Source of the DNA: Dulcicalothrix desertica PCC 7102 | GTDB taxonomy: Bacteria; Cyanobacteriota; Cyanobacteriia; Cyanobacteriales; Nostocaceae | NCBI RefSeq assembly: GCF_003991905.1 | Contig: NZ_RSCL01000028.1 | Span: 1-64,000 of the forward strand | Direction of reading: 5' to 3' | Length of the DNA: 64,000 nucleotides | Shown: in pieces, positions 25,994 through 34,414 of the stretch | Position numbering within the stretch: the stretch's first letter is position 1 | Layout of the letters: the number at the start of each line of letters is the position of its first letter | Made by a program: the position numbers and the translations under genes | The notes under the pieces: model-generated | The model's database searches: none | What the model was told of the DNA's origin: nothing | Seen by the model: only the letters and a program-made list of their open reading frames with translations

Positions 25994-28087
25994 ATGGAAG
26001 TTATACGAGTTGAAGATGCTGATTTAAAAATAATAGAAGCTAATCGTTGTCGAACTTTTCGTGCAGTTCATCAACCTCTGACAGCACAAGCTATTTGGGA
26101 GGACATTCATAAACAGCAACGGCACCGAGTTATTGTTATTTGTAATACGGTTTCCCAAGCGCAAGGACTTTACCGCGACTTAGAGGAATTAAATCGAGAT
26201 TGTAGTATAGAAATTACTCTTTTACATTCGAGATTTTTACCAGAGCATCGTGCTGTTAAAGAAAATTATTTGAAGGATATATTTGCTCAAAATTGGCAAG
26301 ATAATGATTATTACAATGTTTGCCAAGTTTTAATTTCCACTCAAGTAATAGAAGCGGGAATTAATATTACTTGCCAAGTGTTGCATACTCAACTGAGTCC
26401 AATGAACTCCTTGTTGCAGCGCGCGGGACGTTGTGCGAGATTTCCGGGGGAAGTTGGAGAGGTTTTTGTTTATAGGAAGGTAGAAGTAAATCCAGAGAAT
26501 CAAGATTTAGCAGAAACTGATTTATTCGATTGGGAAGAAAATAATCCAATAAGTAAAGAGACCGAAAGTATTGTTGCAGTTGAAGAAAAAAAGAAAGAAA
26601 GTTTTTTACCTTATGGAAAAGAAATTTGCGAATTAACTTGGCAAGTTTTAGAAGCACATACTAACTCTGATTGCGTCAACGAGCATGTTAATTTTAGGAT
26701 TGAAGAAGAATGGATTAATTGCGTCCATTATACCGAAGACTTACTCACACTGGAACGTCGCGAAAATAACCAAATGGAATTTGAGAATAATTTTCATACT
26801 GCCATATTCCGAGGGGATGAATCAAAAGCACTTGACTTGATTAGAAAAGTAGATAATCGCAATATTTTTACTTGGACAGAATCGAGTATTTTAGATTTCG
26901 ATGATGAAGAAATTATTGATATTCAAAAATTATTACCATTCTCAGTACCCATTTCTACACTATGTAAAGCTTGGCGAGATTTTCAAGAAAGTTTAGGCTT
27001 TGGCGATGATTGGATTTTTAAGCGAATTGAAACACCAAAAAAGAAAGCTCAAACTTACAGTCAGCCTATTTTGAGTCCAATTACATCTCGTGACTTTTTA
27101 ATTAGTTGCTATCGAATTTTTGTCAATCCTCGTTTTATTTACTATGACGAGCATATAGGTTTAAAAATTGGTGTTGACATCAGAGGTAATGCTTTTAATT
27201 CGCCACCAAAGCAAGATAGAAAAATTAGCAGTCAATATTGTTATCGGATGGATACATATGTAGCTCATTTGGGCAGTATGTGGACTTGTTGGCGAAGAGA
27301 TTTTAGGACAAGTACATTGAAGAATGGTGAATCTATCAATGTAATATATTCTGCTGTTCAAGATGAAATATTACCCATTGGTGGTAAATTTATTCACACT
27401 AAAGTGTTACCTAAGCTCCAAGCTAATGAAGCTGAAACATTATTTGAAATTTTAGTATTTTTAGCAATTTTTACCCATGATTTAGGAAAGCTACAGTTGA
27501 AATGGCAGCAAGTGATGAGAGGATGGCAAAATATTGCTCATCAGAAACATGAAGGTCAAAATCCGCGAGATTATTTGCTAGCGCATACTGATTATAATCC
27601 AGAAAAAAAAGAGCAAAAAGATGATTTAAAAGCTTATGAAAATAAAAATAGGCGCCCTAACCATGCTGTAGAGAGCGCTTTTTTAGCCAAAGAAATTCTT
27701 GCAAAATCTTTAGTTCCATTCTTGCGACAACATACTTCCAATCAAGAGCAGATAAAATACTTATGCTATACAGTAATGATGGCTGCTGGTCGTCATCATT
27801 CGGCTTGGGCTAGTGGGTTTAAAAGTTCTGATGTAGCTAAGTTACAGCAAATTGAGCTATGTAGCGGATATGAAAAAGCAATCACAGATAGTTGGCGCCA
27901 TATGATACGTTTTTTACCAAATACTTTACCCCTATCGGCGCCGAACCTAAGTAAGAATATCTATAAACTTAGCGAATTGGATTTGGAACAATTTTCCGAC
28001 CCAAATGAGGTAGAGTTTTTGCAGCTTTATTCTTTAGTCGTTCGGGCTTTGCGCTTGTGTGACCAGCGCGCGGTACAATTGATGTAA
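25994..28087 (+). CDS. cas3: Cas3, C-terminal helicase and HD part (split gene)
   Basis: This 697-residue piece begins at the second RecA lobe. HRVIVICNTVSQAQGLYRDL near 38-57 is motif IV, LISTQVIEAGINI motif V, and LLQRAGRCARFPGE motif VI. An HD nuclease domain follows at about 480-620 (FTHDLGKLQLKWQ, RPNHAVESAFLAKE, AAGRHHSAWASG). The helicase-then-HD order is the reverse of common Cas3. The piece cannot work as a helicase without the ORF ending at 25991. The gene ends 52 bases before leader B, where cas8 and cas7 would be expected. Its last 90 coding bases are copied beside array A. Confidence 0.85.
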   Translation: MEVIRVEDADLKIIEANRCRTFRAVHQPLTAQAIWEDIHKQQRHRVIVICNTVSQAQGLYRDLEELNRDCSIEITLLHSRFLPEHRAVKENYLKDIFAQNWQDNDYYNVCQVLISTQVIEAGINITCQVLHTQLSPMNSLLQRAGRCARFPGEVGEVFVYRKVEVNPENQDLAETDLFDWEENNPISKETESIVAVEEKKKESFLPYGKEICELTWQVLEAHTNSDCVNEHVNFRIEEEWINCVHYTEDLLTLERRENNQMEFENNFHTAIFRGDESKALDLIRKVDNRNIFTWTESSILDFDDEEIIDIQKLLPFSVPISTLCKAWRDFQESLGFGDDWIFKRIETPKKKAQTYSQPILSPITSRDFLISCYRIFVNPRFIYYDEHIGLKIGVDIRGNAFNSPPKQDRKISSQYCYRMDTYVAHLGSMWTCWRRDFRTSTLKNGESINVIYSAVQDEILPIGGKFIHTKVLPKLQANEAETLFEILVFLAIFTHDLGKLQLKWQQVMRGWQNIAHQKHEGQNPRDYLLAHTDYNPEKKEQKDDLKAYENKNRRPNHAVESAFLAKEILAKSLVPFLRQHTSNQEQIKYLCYTVMMAAGRHHSAWASGFKSSDVAKLQQIELCSGYEKAITDSWRHMIRFLPNTLPLSAPNLSKNIYKLSELDLEQFSDPNEVEFLQLYSLVVRALRLCDQRAVQLM

Positions 28088-28138
28088 ATTTTGTTTGAGT
28101 GTAAAGAAACGTTAGCCTATTCTGGACATTGGGCAACA

Positions 28139-28367
28139 ATAAGTTTATGATGTTACTACATTGATGTTTGGCAAACCGAAGCGAGGTCTAAAACCTAGGG
28201 AGTTCTGCCAAAATCGCCAGAACCTAGACAAGTTAATAGTTACAGCGTTTAGATATTTGAGATAAATAAGAAATTATCTCAATAACGGTGGCTGAAATGA
28301 GGTCATTTTTGAGGTCTGCCAAAACCGCTTGTAGAATCCTTACTCTGTAAGGGTTTCAGATGGCGGG
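28139..28367 (+). promoter_or_regulatory. CRISPR leader B
   Basis: The leader is paralogous to leaders A and C over its full length. It contains TTGGCAAACCGAAGCG, the inverted repeat GGTTCTG.../CAGAACC or close variant, and the perfect hairpin TTGAGATAA/TTATCTCAA near 28256-28282. It starts directly after cas3. It shares some differences with A and others with C, so it looks intermediate between them. Confidence 0.75.
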
Positions 28368-28550
28368 CTTGAAGCGTAGCGATACCCGTTCGCGGGACTG
28401 AAACTGAAAAGTATAAAGGCTATGTTACTCTACGTACTTTGCTTGAAGCGTAGCGATACCCGTTCGCGGGACTGAAACTGTTCATAAAATTACCTTGCAA
28501 AACGCGCCCCCAACTTGAAGCGTAGCGATACCCGTTCGCGGGACTGAAAC
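28368..28550 (+). CRISPR. CRISPR array B, 3 repeats
   Basis: Three 37-nt repeats (28368, 28442, 28514) start CTTGAAGCGTAGCGATACCC and end GTTCGCGGGACTGAAAC. Spacers are 37 and 35 nt. The third repeat runs straight into the open frame of a cas7-like gene tail. The array sits inside the type I operon, between cas3 and cas5. Confidence 0.95.
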
Positions 28551-28551
28551 T

Positions 28552-28761
28552 TTAATAGTTTCTTCATCAAAGACGGGCCAACTGGAAGAAAGCTATAATC
28601 GTCAAATTCTTAGTTTGGCAAACACGTTAAATAATCTTAACGGTGAAGGTACAATTCGCTGCTTTGAATTCGATTCTATGGCAAAATTTGCTGAACAAAT
28701 CCAAACCATTATAGAACAAGCACAACCTTGGGAGAGTGAAGATGCCGAAGCACTCGAATAA
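28552..28761 (+). pseudogene. 3' remnant of a Cas7-like gene
   Basis: A reading frame is open from the last repeat of array B to a TAA at 28759-28761. It encodes about 69 residues, including LANTLNNLNGEGTIRCFEFD and ending with a coiled EIQ-type helix (FAEQIQTIIEQAQPWE). There is no start codon in the repeat. Its stop overlaps the cas5 start by about 20 bases, the coupling expected for a Cas7-Cas5 pair. By position and by the tail's character I infer the C-terminus of a type I Cas7 whose upstream part was lost. The match to Cas7 needs a profile search. Confidence 0.55.
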
Positions 28762-29476
28762 TTCCCTAGAGAAAAAATGGCTTACAGTCAGCTACCAACC
28801 CGTGAGTTTATTTACGCTCAAACGCTCTGATGCTACCAGCATGGCTGCACGCTCTAACCTAGTTCCTACACCCTATGCTATCAAGATGGCACTGCTTAAA
28901 GCCTTACTCGAAAGCCAAGGGAAATATCATCAAGACGACTTCGGCGCCTGGATAAAAGAGGAATTTGCTTGGATTAGAGATTTACTCATATATATTCTCC
29001 CACCAGAGCAATTAGTAGTCAATCGCAACGGTTATAAACTCCGATATTACGACCAAACCGCAGATAAAGCAGATAAAAGTCGCTCGACTATACCCATGCA
29101 AGATGGGTTTGTGTTTCGGGAATGGATACATTTGCAAGGGGAATTACAAATTTGTTGTGGAGATGGGTTAAATAAGTTACAAGAATTAACCAACTTATTT
29201 GCCCAAATCAACTATTTTGGTAAAAAAGGTTGCTTCTTCCAATACTTACCTGACTGCACTCAAGTCACAAACGAGCCAACCTTTATACCTAACCCCAACG
29301 CTAGTTTTACCATCCAACCGATGGATGACTTAGGCGAAAAAACCACCTTTAACCGTATTAATCCCTTTTCTAATGATAAAGCCCAGATTGATAAAGACAG
29401 AATTATCACACCGGGATTTTTACCGTTAAAACTTCACTCTACCAGTACACGTTATGACTTCTACCAAAGAGACTAA
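28742..29476 (+). CDS. cas5: Cas5-like protein, type I
   Basis: This protein of about 244 residues lies between the cas7 remnant and cas6, the position of cas5. The N-terminus has a RAMP-like strand (LTVSYQPVSLFTLKRSD), then LVPTPYAIKMALLKALLES near 38-56. A YFGKKGCFFQYLPD stretch near 158-171 recalls some type I Cas5 proteins. Cas5 caps the crRNA 5' end in Cascade. The ATG at 28742 is chosen because GGAG at 28731 is 7 bases away. The GTG at 28736 is too close. With cas8 absent and cas7 truncated it probably has no complex to join. Confidence 0.55.
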   Translation: MPKHSNNSLEKKWLTVSYQPVSLFTLKRSDATSMAARSNLVPTPYAIKMALLKALLESQGKYHQDDFGAWIKEEFAWIRDLLIYILPPEQLVVNRNGYKLRYYDQTADKADKSRSTIPMQDGFVFREWIHLQGELQICCGDGLNKLQELTNLFAQINYFGKKGCFFQYLPDCTQVTNEPTFIPNPNASFTIQPMDDLGEKTTFNRINPFSNDKAQIDKDRIITPGFLPLKLHSTSTRYDFYQRD

Positions 29477-30506
29477 TACCAACACAACTGCAAATTGGGA
29501 AAATGCCTTGAAAGGAGTACCAACTTTTGCTGGACTAAGTGTGGTTTTACGTCCGACCCAAACAACTTCTACCCTTGTTAACTTAAACGAATGGTTAACA
29601 TCCATCGTTCCTAAACCCATTTGGATACCTCTACGTAAAATTGATGGCGCCACCAAAATTATGCCTGTACTACCAGAGGCAAATTTATACACCAATTTAA
29701 TGCAATCACTCTTAGGGCAAATAGCAGGTGGAAACTTTGTAGAATGGCGCCAAAAACCCTATGAACTAAGTGGTGTGGAAGTTAATTCCAGTTCTTTGCA
29801 CAAATTTCAAGTTGCGATTTCCGCAGTTCAACCTTTTCCCCCAACGTTAGCACGTGCGATTCATGCATTGTGTTTTCGCTGGTTTGCCAACACTAATCCA
29901 GAATTAGCCGAAACCCTACATAAACAGGAAACCTTACCCTTGACAACGGGATGGGAATACTGCTCTCCGAAAAAAATCCTTCTTAAAATAAGCCTTTTAC
30001 GAAAAGAATTACTGGCGCCATTATTATGGGGAATGAGTGCAGATTTAGGTCAAGAAATAACTGTAACAGGAATACCCTGCCGTCTCGATGGTTGGATTGA
30101 TATTACCCAAACAAGTAACTTCGAGAAAATTGTTCAACAACCAACCCAAAGCACCATCGACTTGAAATTTCTAACCCCCACCAGTTTCAAACAGGGTAAA
30201 AACGTCCAACCGTTCCCCCTACCTGAATTAGTTTTTGGTGGACTACTGCGACGCTGGAATATATTTGCACCAGAAGCCTTAAAATTCCCCACAATTGAGT
30301 GGAATGGTATAGTTTCAGCCTATGAACTTAAAACTTATGCCATGAAAATGGAAGGTGGAGCGGAAATTGGCGCCGAAGGATTGGCGAGATATAAATTTAC
30401 AGACAGCGAACAAGCTCGAATCGCCACTATATTAGCCCACTTTGCCACCTTCGCCGGAATTGGTAGAAAAACTGCAATGGGAATGGGACAGACAGCAATT
30501 AATTAA
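29454..30506 (+). CDS. cas6: Cas6 CRISPR RNA endonuclease
   Basis: This 350-residue protein ends with the Cas6 glycine-rich loop FAGIGRKTAMGMGQ. It has the ferredoxin-like RAMP pattern VPTFAGLSVVLRPT at the start and IDLKFLTPTSFKQGK near 228-242. Cas6 cuts precursor crRNA within the repeat stem and leaves the 8-nt 5' tag. It overlaps cas5 by 23 bases. It is the only Cas6 in the window, and all three arrays have closely related repeats. It therefore probably processes arrays A, B and C, and feeds the III-D complex, which has no Cas6 of its own. Confidence 0.85.
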   Translation: MTSTKETNTNTTANWENALKGVPTFAGLSVVLRPTQTTSTLVNLNEWLTSIVPKPIWIPLRKIDGATKIMPVLPEANLYTNLMQSLLGQIAGGNFVEWRQKPYELSGVEVNSSSLHKFQVAISAVQPFPPTLARAIHALCFRWFANTNPELAETLHKQETLPLTTGWEYCSPKKILLKISLLRKELLAPLLWGMSADLGQEITVTGIPCRLDGWIDITQTSNFEKIVQQPTQSTIDLKFLTPTSFKQGKNVQPFPLPELVFGGLLRRWNIFAPEALKFPTIEWNGIVSAYELKTYAMKMEGGAEIGAEGLARYKFTDSEQARIATILAHFATFAGIGRKTAMGMGQTAIN

Positions 30507-30508
30507 AT

Positions 30509-30536
30509 GTAGAGACGCGAAATTTCGCGTCTCTAC
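30509..30536. repeat. 28-bp palindrome, GTAGAGACG family
   Basis: This is a perfect palindrome beginning GTAGAGACGCGAAA and mirrored to TTTCGCGTCTCTAC. It lies between cas6 and cas4. Related palindromes lie at 39721, 54610 and 63380. Confidence 0.8.
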
Positions 30537-30551
30537 GGGAGTTAGAAATAA

Positions 30552-31139
30552 ATGGAAGATTATTTGCCTCTAGCATATCTTAATGCTTGGGAATATTGCC
30601 CACGCCGATTTTATCTAGAATATGTGCTAGGCGAAATGGAAGACAACGAGCATATTATTTTAGGGCGCCATTTACACCGTAATATAGATGAAGAAATAGT
30701 AATTACCGAAGGCGCCACAATAATTCACCAGCAACAATGGGTATGGAGCGAGCGATTAAAAATTGCTGGAATTATTGATGCAGTTGAAGAAACTGACGGA
30801 CAACTTGTGCCAGTGGAATATAAAAAAGGCAAAATGGCACAACATCTTAACGACCATTTTCAACTTTGCGGCGCCGCATTGTGTTTAGAAGAACGTACTG
30901 GACGCAGTATTACTTATGGAGAAATTTTTTACCACAGTAATCGCAGAAGGCAAACCGTAGCATTTACACAAGAACTACGAAAAGCCACAGAAAACGCAAT
31001 AGCCCTTGCCCAAATTGCTGCTACTAGAGCAATGCCAGCCCCAATTGACAATACTAAAAAATGTCAATCGTGTAGTTTACAAAGGATTTGTTTACCCTTT
31101 GAAGTCAAAGTTCTTCGCACAATTTCCACAAATCCATAA
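30552..31139 (+). CDS. cas4: Cas4 nuclease of CRISPR adaptation
   Basis: This is a 195-residue RecB-like nuclease. It has an N-terminal cysteine in AWEYCPRRFYLEY (about 12-24), the active-site segment GIIDAVEE...VPVEYKKGK near 77-99, and the C-terminal cysteine cluster KCQSCSLQRIC near 169-179 for a 4Fe-4S cluster. Cas4 trims prespacers and checks the PAM before Cas1-Cas2 integration. It is followed by cas1 and cas2. A 28-bp palindrome separates it from cas6. Confidence 0.92.
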   Translation: MEDYLPLAYLNAWEYCPRRFYLEYVLGEMEDNEHIILGRHLHRNIDEEIVITEGATIIHQQQWVWSERLKIAGIIDAVEETDGQLVPVEYKKGKMAQHLNDHFQLCGAALCLEERTGRSITYGEIFYHSNRRRQTVAFTQELRKATENAIALAQIAATRAMPAPIDNTKKCQSCSLQRICLPFEVKVLRTISTNP

Positions 31140-31179
31140 TCCATAATCTAAAATCCATTCATATACGAAGTAAAATCGA

Positions 31180-32157
31180 ATGACTGTTATTTACGTTACT
31201 CAACCAGAAGCAGTTTTAAGTAAAGTTTACGAAGCATTTACCGTCTCACTCAAACAAGAAGACGGTACTTGGAAGAAGAAAACTATACCCGCTCAAACAG
31301 CGGAACAAGTAATTCTCATGGGGAACCCTCAAGTTACCGGAGATGCTCTGGTATACGCTCTTGAATTGGGAATGCCTGTTCACTATCTATCTTTCTTCGG
31401 TAAATACTTAGGTTCAGCGCTTCCCGGATACTCACGTAACGGTCAGTTAAGACTGGCGCAATATCAAGTTTATAATGATGTTCCTAAAAGATTGGAACTT
31501 GTCAAAGCTATAGTTACTACCAAAATTCACAACCAATACAACGTACTTTATCGTCACAACCAAAGAGATAATCCCCTTAAAGAGCGGAAAAACTTAGTAA
31601 AAACCCAACAAACCATCGACCAAGTGCGGGGAGTAGAAGGTTTAGCAGCACGAGAATATTTTGCGTGCTGGCAGAATATGGTAGGTAAACAGTGGGTATT
31701 TAACGGACGAAATCGTAATCCACCCACTGACCCAGTTAACGCTTTATTGAGCTTCTCTTATGCTCTGCTCAAAACCCAAGTTACTGCTGCGGTTCATCTT
31801 GCTGGTCTTGACCCTTATATTGGTTATTTGCATGAAGTTCATCACGGGCAACCTGCAATGGTACTGGATTTAATGGAAGAATTCCGCGCGCTGATTTCCG
31901 ATAACATCGTTTTGGGAGTATTAAGCAAACGGGAAATTCAACCTCAAGATTTTACCGAAAGTTTAGGCGCCTATCGTCTTTCCGAAGCAGGAAGAAAAAC
32001 TTTTTTGACAGCATTTGAGCGGAAAATGAACGATGAATTTACTCATCCCGTGTTTAATTACCGTTGCACTTATCGACGGGCAATAGAGCTACAAGCAAGA
32101 TTATTGAGTCGCTACTTACAAGAAGGAGTTCCCTACAAACCTTTGGCTTTACGATGA
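31180..32157 (+). CDS. cas1: Cas1 integrase
   Basis: Cas1 inserts new spacers at the leader end of arrays. The 325-residue protein keeps the metal-binding set: E in GVEGLAAREYF near 151-161, H in YLHEVHHG near 216-223 and E in DLMEEFRA near 229-236. Length and the C-terminal helical domain fit the family. It forms a unit with cas4 and cas2 and is the only Cas1 in the window. It therefore presumably serves all three arrays, whose leaders are alike. Confidence 0.95.
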   Translation: MTVIYVTQPEAVLSKVYEAFTVSLKQEDGTWKKKTIPAQTAEQVILMGNPQVTGDALVYALELGMPVHYLSFFGKYLGSALPGYSRNGQLRLAQYQVYNDVPKRLELVKAIVTTKIHNQYNVLYRHNQRDNPLKERKNLVKTQQTIDQVRGVEGLAAREYFACWQNMVGKQWVFNGRNRNPPTDPVNALLSFSYALLKTQVTAAVHLAGLDPYIGYLHEVHHGQPAMVLDLMEEFRALISDNIVLGVLSKREIQPQDFTESLGAYRLSEAGRKTFLTAFERKMNDEFTHPVFNYRCTYRRAIELQARLLSRYLQEGVPYKPLALR

Positions 32158-32209
32158 AGAACTTGTCCATGCTTATAAATCGTTTCTTTTTGTAAATTCA
32201 ATAGCTCTA

Positions 32210-32503
32210 ATGACTACACTATTTTACTTGATTATTTACGACCTGCCAGATAACAAAGCCGCAAACAAACGTCGCAATCGTTTACACAAAATGCTAAGTG
32301 GTTATGGCGCCTGGACGCAATATAGTGTGTTTGAATGTTTTTTAACTGTGGTAAAATTTACTCAAATGCAAATTAAAATTGAAAAGCTGATCAAACCAGA
32401 GGAAGATTCGGTGCGTGTTTACGTACTTGATGCTGGCGCCGTCAAACGAACCATAACCTACGGCTCAGAAAAACCTCGACAAGAACAAGCTATTATTATA
32501 TAG
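32210..32503 (+). CDS. cas2: Cas2
   Basis: This is a 97-residue ferredoxin-fold protein with the Cas2 start FYLIIYDLPDNKAANKRRN, including the conserved Asp near 11, then YSVFECFLT near 39-47 and VRVYVLDAGAVKRTITYG near 68-85. It is the dimeric core of the Cas1-Cas2 integrase. Leader C begins 12 bases after its stop. Confidence 0.95.
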   Translation: MTTLFYLIIYDLPDNKAANKRRNRLHKMLSGYGAWTQYSVFECFLTVVKFTQMQIKIEKLIKPEEDSVRVYVLDAGAVKRTITYGSEKPRQEQAIII

Positions 32504-32514
32504 TTGGTTGATAG

Positions 32515-32722
32515 CTTGATGTTTGGCAGACCGAAGCGAGGTCTAAAACCTAGGGGGTTCTGCCAAAAACGCCAGAACCTAGACAAATTAATAGTTACAG
32601 CGTTTAGAAAATCAAACTAAATGAGATATTATCTCAATAAGAGTGCCTGAAATGAAGTCATTTTTGAGATCTGCCAAAACCGCTTGTAGAGTCCTTGCTC
32701 TATAAAGGTTTCAGATGGCGGA
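32515..32722 (+). promoter_or_regulatory. CRISPR leader C
   Basis: This is the third copy of the leader family, starting TTGATGTTTGGCAGACCGAAG. It keeps GGTTCTGCC..GCCAGAACC and GAGATATTATCTC, the latter with a shorter loop than in A and B, and CAGATGGCGGA before the first repeat. It follows cas2, the usual ancestral place. Confidence 0.8.
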
Positions 32723-33416
32723 CTTGAAACGTAGCGATACCCGCTCGCGGGACTGAAACGCTAAATTCTTTCTTTTGTGCCTCGTATATTAAGTCTTGAA
32801 ACGTAGCGATACCCGCTCGCGGGACTGAAACGTCTACCACCTTCTTCTATATTAAATGGATTATAGTCTTGAAACGTAGCGATACCCGCTCGCGGGACTG
32901 AAACACTGCATATTCGCTAGCTCTATTTGGGTCGAGTTCCTTGAAACGTAGCGATACCCGCTCGCGGGACTGAAACAAATTAAAAAGACTGAAAAGAAAA
33001 AAGTTGCCCGTGGTCCTTGAAACGTAGCGATACCCGCTCGCGGGACTGAAACATAGTATTGATGGCGCCGAAATTGGGCTAGCTTTCCTTGAAACGTAGC
33101 GATACCCGCTCGCGGGACTGAAACGCGCCGTTATTGCCGAGAAATTAACTAAATTCAATCTTGAAACGTAGCGATACCCGCTCGCGGGACTGAAACCTTG
33201 ATTACTTTAAGGCGCCGTTTCTCCTCGGTCGGCTTGAAACGTAGCGATACCCGCTCGCGGGACTGAAACCAAACTGGTGCATGGGAGAGATGGGAATACA
33301 GGAAGCCTTGAAACGTAGCGATACCCGCTCGCGGGACTGAAACACTTAATTGATTATTTATTTGGCTTGTACTTTATTACTTGAAACGTAGCGATACCCG
33401 CTCGCGGGACTGAAAC
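32723..33416 (+). CRISPR. CRISPR array C, 10 repeats
   Basis: Ten identical 37-nt repeats start CTTGAAACGTAGCGATACCC and end GCTCGCGGGACTGAAAC, at 32723, 32795, 32868, 32940, 33016, 33088, 33160, 33233, 33307 and 33380. The nine spacers are 35-39 nt. Two spacers (at 33053 and 33197) contain GGCGCC, the host's own over-represented word. The last repeat ends one base before the lysR stop codon. Confidence 0.98.
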
Positions 33417-33417
33417 A

Positions 33418-34335
33418 TCAGATTTGTTTGCATACAGTTTTAAGTGTTTGCCGCAACCAGCTATTAGCATCATCTTTGTCTGTTAATTGACTCCATATCA
33501 TTGAAACAGTCCAAGGTTGTATTTCTAGTGGTAGTTCAAAAATCTCTATATTAGCTAAATTAGAGAAATAGGCGCCAATTCGATATGGTACTGCGGCAAT
33601 CATATCGCTGGATGAAATAATTGCTGGTAATATTAATAAATGTGGCGTGGTTAGTTGAACACGACGTTGGAGATTATGAGTTGCTAGAATTTTATCAATT
33701 TCACCTGTTGCATCTTGGCGAAGAGTAACTAGTACGTGGGATAAATTGGCAAATGTTTCTAGAGAAATTAGTTTATTCTTGATGGCAGGATGCTTTTGAC
33801 GTGCGATTCCAACAAAACGTTCTTGAAATAGTGGTACACAAATTGTTTGCCGAGGTGGATTTGGAAACACGCCTAATCCTACTTGAATTGTACCTTGTTC
33901 TAACATTTCCCCTATATTATCTTTCTCAAATCCAATCATTCGGAAATTTATAGAAGGCGCCTTTTTACGACAATGCTCTAATAATTTTGGCAGAATTACA
34001 AAGCTAGTATAATCAGCACTACCAATTGAAAAATTTCGTTGTGCTGAACTAGGGTTAAAAGTTTGGCTAGATTCTATAGTATGGCGAATTTGTCTAAGTG
34101 CAGCAAAAATATCTGGTGCTATTGCTGCTGCTTTACTCGTTGGCTGCATTTCTCGACCGATGCGAATAAATAACTCATCGTTGAATAATATTCTTAGGCG
34201 CCCTAATGCAGCACTCATTGCTGGTTGTCCAAGATAAAGCCGTTTGGCTGCTGCCGTAACGCTTCTTTCCTCGAGCAACGCTTCAAAAGCAACAAGTAAA
34301 TTTAAATCGATAGACGCTAAGTCAATTGATTTCAT
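33418..34335 (-). CDS. LysR-family transcriptional regulator
   Basis: This regulator of about 305 residues has an N-terminal winged helix-turn-helix: LNLLVAFEALLEERSVTAAAK and LGQPAMSAALGRLRILFNDELFIR (about 11-60). The C-terminal periplasmic-binding-protein-like effector domain is near 90-300. I use the ATG at 34335. An upstream TTG would add seven unlikely residues. It points away from the operon at 35264, which it probably controls, although a toxin-antitoxin pair now lies between. A related 65-base sequence occurs both at its start and before that operon. Confidence 0.9.
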   Translation of the reverse strand: MKSIDLASIDLNLLVAFEALLEERSVTAAAKRLYLGQPAMSAALGRLRILFNDELFIRIGREMQPTSKAAAIAPDIFAALRQIRHTIESSQTFNPSSAQRNFSIGSADYTSFVILPKLLEHCRKKAPSINFRMIGFEKDNIGEMLEQGTIQVGLGVFPNPPRQTICVPLFQERFVGIARQKHPAIKNKLISLETFANLSHVLVTLRQDATGEIDKILATHNLQRRVQLTTPHLLILPAIISSSDMIAAVPYRIGAYFSNLANIEIFELPLEIQPWTVSMIWSQLTDKDDANSWLRQTLKTVCKQI

Positions 34336-34380
34336 TGATAAGTCTCGTCTATACAATCAATTTAATTAATGCGCGAGTTG
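34313..34380. repeat. lysR promoter repeat, copy 1
   Basis: About 65 bases covering the lysR start and upstream region, including ACAATCAATTTAATTAATG. A copy with roughly two-thirds identity lies at 35141-35207 in the same orientation and flanks the other side of the toxin-antitoxin pair. Confidence 0.5.
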
Positions 34381-34414
34381 TGATTTTATATACGGTTTAG
34401 TAAACAGTAAAAAA

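Noticed and set aside
32847-33158. Open frame through CRISPR array C (minus strand)
   Set aside because: Same reason: repeat-derived peptides, not a protein.
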